Positions 1 to 10,233 are shown, counted from the first letter of the stretch. The stretch: 46,440 bases of DNA from Chara braunii (GCA_003427395.1 BFEA01000241.1:1212579-1259018), one strand, 5' to 3'. Program-made: numbers and translations. The notes: a model not told the origin generated them from the letters alone.

Positions 1-95
1 CAGTGAGGTAGGATAGTAGTGACAGGGGGTGCGCTGGGAGTATTAACGTTGGGATGGGTAGGGTAGGTGGAGAAAAGTTTTAGGAGAAAGAATGG

Positions 96-131
96 AGGAT
101 CTTGGACTAAACGAAAAAGGATCTTGGACTA
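96..131. repeat. Short direct repeat, 14 bp at 22-bp spacing
   Basis: The 14-mer AGGATCTTGGACTA occurs at 96-109 and again at 118-131. It is a local duplication of unknown origin. A 33-base poly(A) run follows at 164-196. Confidence 0.8.
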
Positions 132-161
132 TGGCCCCTGTACACAGATGACATAAAACAG

Positions 162-163
<2 letters not shown>

Positions 164-196
<33 letters not shown>
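164..196 (+). repeat. Poly(A) tract
   Basis: This is 33 consecutive A, followed by A-rich sequence to about 220. It could be the tail of a plus-strand retroposon. I could not identify a body or a target-site duplication, so only the tract itself is certain. Confidence 0.85.
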
Positions 197-198
<2 letters not shown>

Positions 199-291
199 AA
201 AGGAAAAAAAAGAAAAATTTACAAAATGAATCGCAAGCTACTGAGGCCTTGTCGTACCACCTCATGCCTGGCCAGAGGTACAGTCAGATGC

Positions 292-375
292 ATTGTGGAC
301 ATGGCTTCCTGAGAATGCCTTGAAAAGAAGGGGATTGTGGACAGGGCTGCGTGAGAATGCCTTGAAAAGAAGGGG
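292..375. repeat. Tandem duplication, 42-bp unit x 2
   Basis: Unit 1 (292-333) and unit 2 (334-375) both begin ATTGTGGAC and end with GAGAATGCCTTGAAAAGAAG plus GG. They differ at a few bases in the middle. No gene is seen here; open frames across it are chance. Confidence 0.9.
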
Positions 376-441
376 TTGACAAAGCAATAGGGCGTCCTCC
401 CACTACTCTCGACATGCCCAAAAAACACAAATCATGGCCGT

Positions 442-662
442 GTATCTTTCCATGTTCTAGCGGAAAATTGATTCTCATTTTGCACGAGGCCCATAGATTG
501 CTCCCCCCACCTCTCATGCAGAGTCACGTGAGAAACATAAGACATTCTTCTTCCGAAAAAAAAAAAAAAAAAAAAAACAAAGGCAAAATGTCATTTCAAC
601 CTCTGAACTACTTGACATGTATCTACCCATGTTCTACAGGACTATTCATTCTCATTTTGCAC
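442..662. repeat. Spaced direct repeat (44-bp arms) around a poly(A) tract
   Basis: The 44-bp segments 442-485 and 619-662 are homologous: both start GTATCT, contain CCATGTTCTA and end ATTCTCATTTTGCAC. A 22-base poly(A) run (556-577) lies between them. The layout could reflect a retroposon in a duplicated segment, but the arms are too diverged and long to be a target-site duplication. Confidence 0.7.
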
Positions 663-1336
663 ATTCGGTGAATCGTGGAGCGAGGCCCTTGATCTCGATA
701 GCTCTTTTTCTGCCTTTCTTTTTAGTAAGCCCTGCCAACAAGGCAGGGCACTCCCTTCTCGTTTTTCAATACTTCATAGCAGTAAATAGATGAATGCTTC
801 CCATATTTCTCGGGAGATGCAGTTCAAATTGGAAAAAAAAACAAAAGCAGAAACGTCCCAGACCCAAATCGTCCGCCCCTATTTTGAAACGGAAAAAAAC
901 GTCACCCCTCAAAAGGGAAACTGTGGACGGCGCCTTATGCTGATTTTCGAACGACCTGGATAAGCTAACCTGCCCTATGACCGGTCTTAGGGACAACTGC
1001 GACCGAACCCTTTTTCTGCTTTCGGAAACCCCAAACGGACCCATCCTAGCAACGCTATACTGCACGACATTACTCAAAGTGGAAAGGACACGAAACGAGG
1101 AAATGCAAACCACAAAACCACACAAGGCGCAACCTCCTGGCTGCGAACTATCTAAGAAAAAATGTGGTTTCGACATGGGAGTGGAACGGCCCGCCTGCAG
1201 CGTGTCGAGTTTCAACATCTCCTAAGGGAGGTTATGAAGGATATGCGGATTTTGACACCTGCCAGGGTCAGGGTACTGTCCCTGCCTCAACACCCTGTGT
1301 CTTCTTCTTCTTTTTCTTTTTTTTCCCCCCCCTTTC
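663..1336. other. Unassigned DNA
   Basis: Open frames of up to 150 codons overlap on both strands here, but none shows a recognisable motif. There is a pyrimidine-rich stretch at 1301-1335. I see no supported gene. Confidence 0.5.
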
Positions 1337-1528
1337 TTAAACCACCAGTACCTTTCCCGCCTGGGAAAATAGCGGGCCTCGGGTAGGCGTCCGACCTTTC
1401 CAGAGGCCGAAACGACATGACGGCCGCCGATCAGATTTATCAAAGGTAGTCGTCGTCGGACTCGACCTCCGAAGATTCAGGAGTTTGGGAAAACTGCCAG
1501 TTTTCCCTATTTTCCCACGCGGGAAGAC
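1337..1528. repeat. Second TTAA/ACCACCAGTAC end with subterminal inverted repeat
   Basis: TTAAACCACCAGTAC at 1337-1351 repeats the terminus of the neighbouring MITE-like element. It is followed by an arm (1351-1376, containing CCCGCCTGGGAAAATAG) that is inverted and nearly matched at 1505-1528 (CTATTTTCCCACGCGGG). A third stem, GTGTCGAAACC at 1537-1547, pairs with GGTTTCGACAC at 1590-1600. The stretch is therefore dense in foldback structure. Confidence 0.55.
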
Positions 1529-1744
1529 GACCTTTGTGTCGAAACCATGAATGTCGAAAATTGTCTGACAGCTGGCGAATATTTCACGGTTTCGACACTG
1601 GTGTGGCGAGGCCCTTGGTCAACAAGAGGTTGTTTGCTGGAGGAAGGGGGTGTAGCAGTACACTACCTAGAATCGGTCAGAATCTGGTTCCAATTCCCCT
1701 GGCGGTAACCGTGAGATCTGTGCATAATATCACCTGATTTAGGC

Positions 1745-1902
1745 TTAAACCACCAGTACTTCCTAAAGTCGTGCCAGTTAACAAGCCACGATTTTAAGAA
1801 ACGTACGAGCCACTACAGGGGCGCCCAAATTCATCTGACTAGAAACGTTTCTACTCTATTTTTTTCCGCGGCCAATAGTCGGGCCAAGTACTGGTGGTTT
1901 AA
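1745..1902. mobile_element. Small TTAA-flanked inverted-repeat element (MITE-like)
   Basis: A perfect 17-bp inverted repeat, TTAAACCACCAGTACTT at 1745-1761 and its reverse complement at 1886-1902, bounds a 158-bp segment with no coding potential. If the outer TTAA on each side is a target-site duplication, the terminal repeats are 13 bp (ACCACCAGTACTT). TTAA duplications are typical of piggyBac-type transposons; that assignment is inferred. A third copy of the terminus lies in the same orientation at 1337-1351, so the unit may be nested in, or a deletion derivative of, a larger element spanning 1337-1902. Confidence 0.6.
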
Positions 1903-2034
1903 TGTAAGCTGTCATGTAGGCGAAAAACTGAGGCTATTGTGTAGTCCTACCTGCCAAATTTCAGACTTCGTAGGTGAGCCCTGCAGTTGGCTGTCATCAC
2001 AACTGCATATCTGATCAAACAAATAACTACCATG

Positions 2035-2165
2035 TTCAGGGATGTTGGACCTGCTTTCCAGCAGGTGCTGCTCCCCACCAATAGACAGAGCCTCCCCTAG
2101 TGGTGCTTGCTCTTACCAACACCCCTAGCATCCACTCGGGTCGTTCTCTCTCTCAAAAAAAAAAA
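2035..2165 (+). mobile_element. Orphan LINE 3' tail with poly(A)
   Basis: This is a 5'-truncated copy of the LINE 3' untranslated end seen elsewhere in the window. It contains CAGCAGGTGCTGCTCCCCAC followed by CAATAGA, and ends in an 11-base A run at 2155-2165. The same block lies in reverse orientation at 28.94, 33.77 and 35.60 kb, each directly inside a poly(T) run. This is the expected product of an early-terminated target-primed reverse transcription event. Confidence 0.75.
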
Positions 2166-2565
2166 GAAGGAGAAAGGCGCAGTGGCTGGCAAATTATGGT
2201 CGGCATTGGCACTATCAGCAGACCCTGGCCAGCTTCGTCTGCCCAGCCCCTTTTTGCATAGACTGTGGTTACAGCCGAGGCCAGATCTTCGTAGAGCTGA
2301 ATCAGCGATACAATGGTGGTCTGCAAGTTTAGTGGAGAGGAGGTGTTGCTGGAATAGAGGGAGGTCTGCAAGTGAAGTAGAGAGGGGAGATGCTGCTAGA
2401 TTAGGAGGAGGTCTGCATAGTAGAGTGAGGGGGAGATGCTGCCCAACTCTATTGTGGGCTGCATGTTGGAGTGAAGGGGTATGGTGCTGTCAAAATTGTG
2501 GAAAGATCAGCAAAGTGTGTGGAGGTGGTGAAGAAGGTGACTATGGGGGATGTGTAAGTGGTCTC
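2166..2565. other. Purine-rich unassigned DNA
   Basis: Imperfect repeats of a purine-rich motif around GGAGGTCTGCA or GGAGATGCTGC recur between 2330 and 2460. A 153-codon open frame at 2107-2568 is a by-product of this composition and of the LINE tail. No gene is supported. Confidence 0.5.
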
Positions 2566-2734
2566 TGACGTACCAGCTTTTGAGCCTGCGCCATCTTCCG
2601 AACCCCTTCTCTTTCTTTTTCTTTTCGAATTTTGCTCAGGCCAACAAGGCCCCTCTCCATTTTTTTTAAGGTGCCTTGCTGAGACCCATGTTTTAAGTCT
2701 CATTGATTCTTGAAATTCCGTTTTCATAATTTGG
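2566..2734. repeat. Repeat A, copy 1 (possible 5' part of the 5' LTR)
   Basis: This ~170-bp block begins TGACGTACCAGC and is about 90% identical by eye to 13374-13541. Both copies precede an LTR-body copy in the same order and strand. The LTR may therefore start here with a canonical TG rather than at 3838. The intervening 2735-3837 differs from the material between the blocks on the 3' side, so the alternative (a dispersed repeat unrelated to the LTR) stays open. Confidence 0.6.
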
Positions 2735-3837
2735 GAAATGCATGAGAATTACGCGCACTTTAGCAAGCGCGCTAGGAATTTGGCTCGACAGTTAGAAATT
2801 CTGAAATGAACGGAACCCGACATGTCCTTGTTTTTGTGCGTGAATGTTCTCGACCACGTCGTAGAAAACTCTGGGAATTTGGCGGAAATACGAATAGACG
2901 TAGGACTTTCTTTTCCCCGTACCTACTTTACGCGCGGATATGGTGATTTCAATTTTTGAATTAGCATAGGACTTAGAAATCTGTAACTGTTTTGGTGCCT
3001 CTTTTTGCAGTAGTGATCGGCGCCATCCATGCGAGCTTCCCCCTTTCTGCTCCCCTCGCCATCTTCGATGTTCGTTTCGCGTCCGCGCTCACTCTCTCTC
3101 TGTAACCGTTTTACCCTCTCTCTCTCGCCCCGCGCGCCTTTTCTCTTTCTTGATCATCTGAATCTTGGATCCGTTTCATGCTATTCTGCGCACCCTTCTC
3201 CCCCCCGCTCTAGGTCCTATGCCCAAGAACCCGGTCGGTCCTCTCTTCACTCCGTCTAACCAAGGAGAAGCGCCGTGTAAGAGGAAATTCCTATTACGAA
3301 ACGACTCTGATTGGCTACAATCGGACTCAGAAGGATCAACATGGCTTTCACCGATTATCCCCAAGTCCTCCCTCACCCTTCCCTGCCCCAATCTTCATCC
3401 TCCCTTGTATCTACCTCTCTTCCCACAACTATAAATTCCACAAGCGCACCCGCAAATCTCTCTCCCAACTCGTCTGCCAGCTTTCGGGAAGCAGTGGCTA
3501 GATGGTACGTGTGGAGTCCGAGTCGAAAAGTCCCGACAGGCTGACTGTAGTCTGACCGGTTGTGCGCCTGATCGCCATGACGGACTGTGGGATCCGGGCA
3601 AGTCGTGCAGAGACTAAGTCGGCGGGGTGACGATCGCAGTGGTGGAAGGTGGCACGTGACGATCAGGATCATCAGTGCATGTACGGGGATAGTGATCAAA
3701 GTTGAATGAATGAATGGCCCAGAGCCATAGTGGAACTTCACGACGGATGCGCCTCCTTGTCTCGAATCTATTCTTTGGTGTGTCACTGAGCTCAGTTCAA
3801 CGACAGTTAAGCCGAAGACCCTTTTTCATCATTGGAT
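2735..3837. other. Unassigned spacer between repeat A and the LTR body
   Basis: There is a pyrimidine-rich stretch at 3040-3200 (CTCTCTCT runs). Open frames below 140 codons overlap on both strands and carry no motif I recognise. If the LTR starts at 2566, this is the variable middle of the 5' LTR; otherwise it is flanking DNA. Confidence 0.4.
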
Positions 3838-4947
3838 CTTGGTGTAATCTCCATTTATCTTGTCGTTCTTGTTTGCTCCACGTCTTCTTCCTCCCTACCT
3901 ACTCTCTCTCTATGACATGGAATATTATGAATGCTTGTCGGTCTCTCGCACACGAGGAATGAGGTGGTCGTATAGTCGGCGCTAAGTTAGTCACGGGAAT
4001 AACAGGGCAGGAGTGCAGAACACACGGAGAACTGAGTGATGTGTGGCTGTCATTTTCACACCTTCTTTGATTAATGTCTATGATGAGGATGAATAGGAAT
4101 GCTTGGATAATGAGACGATTGTCTGATGGACTTGTCTCCGACCAGACGATAGGACTGTTGTGATTAACATATCGAGCGCATGCTAGATAGGATCTCACTA
4201 TTGCTATGTGGACTAATTGTCCCAAGCCGACTGGGCACCGGCCTTCCGCATCCCCGCCATGCCCCTTCCCATACAACGAGAAGAGGACACGTGTATGCGA
4301 GTAGGACGTACGGGAAGCCGTCGCCAAGATCGGCGGAAAATACTACTTCCTTCCTGAAACTCGATGATCTGGATTTGTCGTTGCTGGTTTTGTTATTGTG
4401 GAAACACACTTTCCGCCTTATTCGTTGTTATTGTCGTCAACGAGCTAATCGTCATCCCGTGATCGGCAGTGGCACCCCATTGGCCTAACACTCTTTGCAG
4501 CGGTTGTCGCCGCTTCGAGCGTTAGCAATCGAAGGGCTTTCACTACCGAGTACGAGATGAAGATGAGCATAAGGAAAGAGTCACTTGGTTAAGGCCTTCC
4601 GCGAAAGACTTGACCCGGAAACGGGATACCAAGTACGTGCCCGCCCCCTTTCACGCGAAACGAAAAACAACGGCTTGATGGGAATTTCAGCGATACTTTT
4701 TCGATTGAATTTCCCCGCGTCGCGAGGTTCGCACACGCCTTCTTCTCCCTCAAAACCGGCACGGTGATGGACCTCCCCCCTTTTCCCCCTTCTTACTAAG
4801 TTGGACCAACACATGGGATTTCAGTTTTGTCCGTATCCCCGTACTCACTTTTCTAGAAATCCTTGGCACACCCCATCTTGTCGCCTTTCCGAGGCCCTTT
4901 CCGAAATTTTAAACATTCCGAACGGAAAGCAACACAGGGCGTGAGGT
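3838..4947 (+). repeat. 5' LTR body
   Basis: This matches 14121-15258 over its whole length, starting at CTTGGTGTAATCT and ending at GTGAGGT immediately before the primer binding site. The paired copies include the shared stretch CACGCCCCTTCCC / CATGCCCCTTCCC. The ends are not the canonical TG...CA, which leaves the exact 5' limit open. A TATA box was not confidently located. Confidence 0.8.
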
Positions 4948-4960
4948 TGGTATCGGAGCC
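4948..4960 (+). promoter_or_regulatory. Primer binding site (initiator Met tRNA type)
   Basis: TGGTATCGGAGCC directly follows the 5' LTR. It matches the usual plant-element primer site TGGTATCAGAGCC, complementary to the 3' end of initiator tRNA-Met, with one substitution. It fixes the LTR/internal boundary and the plus-strand orientation of the element. Confidence 0.85.
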
Positions 4961-4993
4961 GACACGTGTCGGTTCTGACAATAGTAAGACGAG

Positions 4994-5312
4994 TTGGCGA
5001 GACGAAGATCAGCTAACCGATCTAACCGTCTTACTAGTCCTCTCGTCACTCGACAGAGGTCCGCCGAAGCTCGACCAGAAATGCCCATGGCCGATGCTAA
5101 TGGAGCACCTTCCTGGGTGATGGTAAGCATCCCCGCTACCTTCCCGTTCTATCCCAACTACACTCATCCCGAGGCATGACTCGAGGCCGTGCAAGCTCAG
5201 AGGTATGGTGCCGAGGATCTTCCTCGCGTCATTACCCTGTTACTGCGAAACACTGTTCACGATTGGTTTAGAAGGCATAGATGGGTAGATTGGGATACGT
5301 TCAAGAGGGCGT
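4994..5312 (+). pseudogene. gag, N-terminal part (broken)
   Basis: This frame opens at 4994, with further ATGs at 5081 and 5087. It is interrupted by TGA at 5177-5179, then continues in the same frame through residues including DLPRVITLLLRNTVHDWF and WDTFKRAS up to a TAG near 5310. There the reading shifts to the frame of the next gag segment. The W-D-x-F pattern followed by a short linker is typical of the Retrotrans_gag capsid domain. The true start cannot be chosen, because any of the three ATGs would work. The stop and the frameshift mark it as non-functional. Confidence 0.6.
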
Positions 5313-6318
5313 CCTAGCAAGGTTCGACGAAGTCAACGAAGATGCTGCGTGGTTCGTACTAAAAACCCAACCGCAGGAACCTGGAGAGCTGCTACCTGAC
5401 TTTGTGGATCGGTTTCAAACCGCATTAGATAAATCAGAACGGGAAGAAAACGCTGCTCGAGATTTGTTTATCGATCATCTCCGCAATCCAGTGCTGAAAG
5501 CGAAGCTGCAGAAAAAGGTTCCTCCGAAGACGAACCAGCTACCCGTTATCATAGCTAAAGCACTTGACCTGGATCTGCTGGATACGCGCAAGTACATCGG
5601 TCAGGGGGATGAAGACATCTCGGACACGATCCAAGATGTGGTCGCTAAGCGGCGTTCGTGGCTCAGAGCGGTGGGACAATTTTACCCTCGCCCTGATCAC
5701 AACTATCAGGACGGACCTTCCCCGGATCTCTCTCCCTATCATCTCTTGCCTCCCTCGAAGCCTCCTCTTTCTCCAAAGGTGGCACCCGTGAATACCGTAA
5801 TGCCCCAGAATGTTGCATCAGTGCCTATTACTAACATGCATCTGACCCAAATGATTCATACTGCTATGACTAAACAGTCTGAGTGGATGAATAATCTAAT
5901 TCAGATGCAGGCTTCTCAGATGGATCGGTTGGAACAGATCATGACGAAACTAATAAAAGCTAATTATAATTCTTCCCGCCCCGATCCTGCTTCGTACCCT
6001 TTGCTGACCGCTCCTCCTGTATCTGGACCAGCGCCCCCTACTCCCCCTCATGCAATCAATCCAGTAGGGAGGATTGAATGTTACAACTGTAAACAACATG
6101 GACATTTTGCACGTGAATGCCCCCAGCCAAAGCGTAACCAACCCCCGCCAGCAGCCGCGCCTGTGGCCTTGAATCAAGGTCGGTTGGCCGCATCGTTGGA
6201 AGCAACAAAGGATAGAGAGTCCTCCTCCTTCTCTCCCGAACAGTCGTTTTCGACCGACCCCATAGTGTCCACTTCGGGACCATCTTCCGAAGCAGCCGAT
6301 GTCGTTGATCCTACATAG
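5281..6318 (+). pseudogene. gag: capsid C-terminal part and nucleocapsid zinc knuckle
   Basis: This is a 345-codon frame; only the part from about codon 10 is likely to be genuine gag, because it joins the upstream segment by a frameshift. Residues such as LLPDFVDRFQTALDKSE resemble the capsid helix in which Ty3/gypsy gag has E-x-Y-V-x-R-F. Further on are a proline-rich linker and one CCHC knuckle, CYNCKQHGHFAREC (C-x2-C-x4-H-x4-C), at about residues 267-280. Gag packages the element RNA into cytoplasmic particles. The frame ends in TAG; the sequence after it still looks coding, so gag and protease were probably continuous. Confidence 0.85.
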
Positions 6319-6571
6319 TATCTTCATTTGGCAGGGCTGATCGGAGCAATCCGACCTGCCAAAGATGAGCTCGAATGGGTCGAGCGAGGATCTGAACCCA
6401 AACCGCAGTTTCGAACGGGAGAATCGATGTCCTACAGACGCTCAAGCAGTTGGATATCCGAGTTCCTGTCCAAGTAGGACACTTGCTAACCATATCAGAG
6501 GCAGCAAATGACAAATTTTTGCAGCAATGTCAGAAGAATCAAAAACACTTCACGTACAACGCGTTTAGCGT
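6319..6571 (+). pseudogene. gag-protease linker, frame-broken
   Basis: Several frames in this stretch hold stretches that look like retroelement protein, for example LKQLDIRVPVQVG and NDKFLQQCQKNQK. These resemble the segment that precedes the protease in plant Ty3/gypsy polyproteins. Stops and frameshifts prevent a continuous reading. No independent gene is seen. Confidence 0.5.
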
Positions 6572-7138
6572 ATGCTAAAGAAGAAGAAGGATGACGAGGC
6601 CAAGGCAACCTCTCCCCCTGCGACCGAACCTGACGCACCTGAAACTGTGAGGGTCGCTACTATCTTTTACGCAGAAAAATATCACTTTGTATGTGTTCGA
6701 TCGGTTCTATGGAAAAGTGCCGAGAGTGATTGCGAAGTCTGGGGTAAACCGTTCAATGCTCTTATCGATACCGGATCATCGGTCGTAGCCATATCCCTAG
6801 ACACTGTTAAAAAAACGGGCCGACTAAACTCGATCCTTTCGCTACCTGGGAAGGACAACTACGTCTCGGTCGATGAAGAAGTCATGAACATAGTGGAGAT
6901 CATTAAGAATGTAGTTGTCAAGGTTGGTCGAGTGCATGTACTGGTTAACGCGCTAGTCATCGATGTGCACTCTTATTCGATACTGTTAAGATTTCCTTGG
7001 GCGATGGTTGTAGGTGCGCGAATACACGTCGGCTCCAAACAGCTTGTCCTCACGCACACTGGAGGAAAGCCTCAAACGATTCCATTACGGGTTTCCACTC
7101 GATCACTGAGAAAGAATCACAGCACTGTCCGGATATGA
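6572..7138 (+). pseudogene. Retroviral-type aspartic protease
   Basis: This is a 188-codon frame. The catalytic motif is ALIDTGSSVVAIS (D-T-G at about residues 66-68), preceded by a hydrophobic strand and followed, about 80 residues later, by the conserved hydrophobic LVNALVIDVHSYSILL region. That arrangement is normal for a pepsin-like retropepsin, which would process the gag-pol polyprotein as a dimer. The frame ends at TGA 7136-7138, but the next codon is ATG. The same frame stays open to about 7311 as an acidic stretch (DEYDYEEG), so this is a single internal stop in an otherwise continuous polyprotein. Confidence 0.8.
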
Positions 7139-7798
7139 ATGGTCCAAGGCCCGGAAGATTCTCCCCCAAACAATGACGAGGAGCAACACCTTGCTGGTGA
7201 TGGTGAGTACGACGAATACGATTATGAGGAAGGGATGAACTACATGCCTAGCGAAAGAGAATGGGAACAATTAGTTGAAATGTTCTGTCACGAAACTAAA
7301 GAGGAATTTTGAATGATCCCAGCAACCACACGAACATTTGATCCGAGCTCTGGAAGCAGCGAACCTAGCCGTACTCTATCGGGATCTTCTCCCGCATCAA
7401 CAGAAACGTGGATTTCCGCCACGTCATTTCTGGGGGAACCGATCTTGCAGATTTCAGATGTGGCTGATTTCTTGGAACCCCCTCGCACCGTGTACAAGGG
7501 CGCGCTTTCACTCCGAGATAGGTATTAGCAGATGAATCAGTACCTGAATCTTCCCGTCTCTCCACCCAGATCGTTGCTCACACAAGGTACTATGGTCGCC
7601 CTAATTAGGCAAGAAGCCGAAACCCCGATCAATGATGTTTCAAATCTTATACAAGAGATGGCTGAGTTAACAGGATTGGAAGTAGCGGAAAGCACCACTG
7701 ACTCTGAAACCAATGTCGAAATTAAGGAAACTTAAATGATTAGTCTCGTCGAGTCACAGATGATTGTCACCGGCTGCTTGGTCTGAACCAGTAGCTCC
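7139..7798 (+). pseudogene. Protease-RT connector, frame-broken
   Basis: The first third (7139-7311) continues the protease frame and is acidic. After a TGA the probable coding frame shifts: RALEAANLAVLYRDLLPH near 7340-7395 looks protein-like, then a frame at 7532-7735 ends in an acidic tail. Connector regions of this kind are common in Ty3/gypsy pol and carry no named domain. At least two shifts are needed to join protease to RT. Confidence 0.5.
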
Positions 7799-8746
7799 AT
7801 GTTCTCCAGCTTGGACGATAGACGATCTCAGAGGACGGATTGGATTGATACGCCACTTGACATCTTTGATCGCTCTGTGATCACAATACTCAATCATGTC
7901 CCCCGAGAGATCCGAAAATCCTCGATTGATGTCTTGCATGGGTATGCTGAGGTACTGAGCATGCATGATAAAGATATTGGATTATCCAATGTGATTGAGC
8001 ATGCAATCCTTACAAAGGATCATCCACCGATTAGTTGCACTCCCTATCGGTATTCGTCGGCCCAAAGATCAGCCGCATTCCAGACGATAAAGGAGTTTGA
8101 AGCTAATGGATGGATCGAACCCGCCATCGAACCATGGTCGTTTCCGATGGTGATTGTGCCGAAAAAAGCAGGAGGAATTCGCATATGCATCGATTATCGA
8201 AAGTTGAATGACGTCACGATTAAGGATGTGTGTCCCCTTCCCCGGATCGATGAGTTGTTGGATGCTATTGGTAGTGCTCGACTTTTCAGCAAGTTTGATG
8301 TTCGTCATGGATTCCACCATCTTCTTGTTCGAAAAGAGGATCGCCCGAAAAAGACTTTCATTCTTTTTGAAGGGACTTGGCAATGGATTCGATGCCCGAT
8401 TGGTATTTGCAATGCCCCAGCCACGTTTCAGCGTGCGATGAACATGGCTTTCCAGAAGTTCGTGCGAAAAACACGGCTGGTGCAGAGCATAATCAATTAT
8501 TGTGTGATTGTGTATATGGATGATATCCTTGTGTATTCAAGTTCCTATGAAGGGCACGTGCAACACATCGAATGGACCTTGCACGCACTAAAGGACGCTG
8601 GATTCAAGGTGGTTGTTGAAAAGTGTCAGTTTTTTCTCACCGAGATCTCCTTCCTCGGCCACGTGGTTACGGACCAAGGGTTGCAGCTGGAGCGTCAAAA
8701 GGTAGCAGCCGTGAAAGACGCATCAGTACGGACGTCCGTGACATAG
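7799..8746 (+). pseudogene. Ty3/gypsy reverse transcriptase
   Basis: This is a 315-codon frame. The RT landmarks appear in order: PMVIVPKKAGGIRICIDYRK (block with the R-x-C-x-D-Y-R signature), KFDVRHGFHHLLV (first catalytic Asp), PIGICNAPATFQRAMN, then YMDDILVYS with the catalytic D-D pair, then SFLGHVVTDQG (thumb). It would copy element RNA to DNA in the particle. The frame is closed by TAG at 8744-8746. The RNase H frame continues in the same register, so a single nonsense change separates the two. The segment AFWGLASYYRRFI just after the stop is the expected RT/RNase H connection. Confidence 0.9.
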
Positions 8747-9415
8747 GTACGCGCCTTTTGGGGGTTGGCATCATACTATCGAAGGTTTATCAAGGGGTTC
8801 GCAGCGATTGTGGGACCACTCACGAACTTGTTAAAAAAAAATCAGCCATTGATCTGGACCCCACAGTGCGATCAGGCTTTTCGAGAACTCAAGGCGGCCT
8901 TGATTTCGGCTCTGGTCCTTATAAGACCGAACCCGGAAAAACCCTTTGTTCTCATCACCGATTGGCAGCCCGAGGCGATCTCAGCGATCTTGGCCCTGGT
9001 GGGACCTAACAGCCTCGAACACGTGGTGGAATACGCGTCCCAATCGGTGCCTTCCTGTGAGCACAACTACTCTGCCTCGACAGGGGAATGCTACGCGGCC
9101 TTGTGGGGGATCAGTCACTTCCGAACATACTTATATGGCCGAAAGTTCACGTTGATGACCGATCACGAACCGTTGATGGCATTAAAGAAGTCCAAGGATT
9201 ACTCGGGTATGATCGGGCGATGGGCTACCACGTTGCAGAGTATGGATTTTGACATTCGTCATCGAAAGCACGAGAGACACGGCAACGCAGACGGACTGAC
9301 ACGACTGCATCGCCCCGACAAGGTACCTAGGAGTGAGGAGGTGATCCCGTGGCACGACCTAAAGCCGAAGAACGAGCCTCGGTACGGACAAGTGGAGATC
9401 CTTCTGAAGGGCTAA
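8747..9415 (+). pseudogene. RT connection and RNase H
   Basis: This is in the same frame as RT. GLASYYRRFIKGFA is the RT connection motif. RNase H active-site positions are kept: D in VLITDWQPEAISA, E in STGECYAALWGIS, D in LMTDHEPLMALKK and D in RHGNADGLTRLHR. The domain removes the RNA strand during minus-strand synthesis. The frame ends at TAA 9413-9415, short of the usual linker to integrase. A 60-bp pyrimidine-rich stretch with a CT microsatellite (about 9440-9478) then separates it from the next frame. Confidence 0.88.
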
Positions 9416-9483
9416 GTGGACACGTGCATCCAATCCCGTCCCTCTCTCTCCTTCTTTTTCCTCTCTCTCTCTCTCTCGGAACA

Positions 9484-9792
9484 ATGACAACCCCGTCCTC
9501 TTCTGCCTCTCCGTTCGATACCACCGATTCCACTCCCCTTGCTCATTCAGACCTTTTCGCCAATCTCCCAGACAAATTCTGCTATTTCTGCATGTGTATT
9601 GCTCGGGTTTATGGGGTAGACTGCTATCCCTTTGAGTTTGGGTTCACTGACTGGGTAGAATGTGCCACGTGTGTCAATCGCGCGCATGGCGCATGTGTTC
9701 GATACTGAACGAGTAATAAGGAATGGAGGTGCCCCCTGTGTAGAACGAGCAAACTTCCTACGGAGGTTCGATTCGAGGCCGCCCGAATTAAC
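9484..9792 (+). pseudogene. PHD-like C4HC3 zinc finger frame ahead of integrase
   Basis: An ATG at 9484 opens a frame whose Cys/His spacing matches a PHD finger. CYFC is followed after about 23 residues by WVECATC, then AHGAC, with four residues between the preceding Cys and the His and the H-x2-C pair. After an in-frame TGA (VRY, then stop, near 9706), it continues in register with KEWRCPLC. A Trp two residues before the last C-x2-C pair is the classical PHD feature. PHD fingers bind histone H3 tails; a targeting role for integration is inferred. The same frame runs on, with several stops, into the integrase N-terminal region. A RING or another treble-clef finger is a less good fit. Confidence 0.6.
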
Positions 9793-10233
9793 GGCCTTGA
9801 ATACGACGAAAAATACTGACGGGTGGAAGTATGGACGAACAAAATATTATTAGCTATATTAGTTGGCCAATCACTGGACCATCTCACTAAGCACGATTGA
9901 CGTTGAGCCACCGAGAGGTCTCGAGATTATCGATGGATCAACGGTCATTTGGAAAAGCGTAAAACAAACGGATCGAGATTATGGTTGACGGTTCCCCACC
10001 CATTCCAGAGGTACGACTAGACCAGATCTACGCACGAGGAATAGGCCGCTCATTTCGCAATACGTGTCACTGAAGTGACTATCGATCAAAATCGATGGTT
10101 CTGGTCTAATATCCGGGATGATGTAAAGCACATGGTTGTTAACTCCCTAGTCTGTGCGGCCGACCGTGCACCCATTCGCGGGCCGAACACGATAGTCGTG
10201 ACGGAGGTAGAACGCCCTTTCTAGCGAGTCAGT
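9793..10233 (+). pseudogene. Integrase N-terminal region, decayed
   Basis: This is read in the same frame as the PHD-like finger and the integrase core, with in-frame stops near 9886-9892, around 10018, 10042 and at 10222-10224. Recognisable pieces are WINGHLEKRK and the H2C2-type segment AAHFAIRVTEVT followed by RWFWSNIRDDVKHMV and LVCAADRAP. These align with the plant integrase pattern H-F-G-x-x-K-T ... W-W-P-x-M ... C-x2-C. The second Cys of the C-x2-C pair is Asp here, so zinc binding is lost. This domain normally helps multimerise integrase on the LTR ends. Confidence 0.65.
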
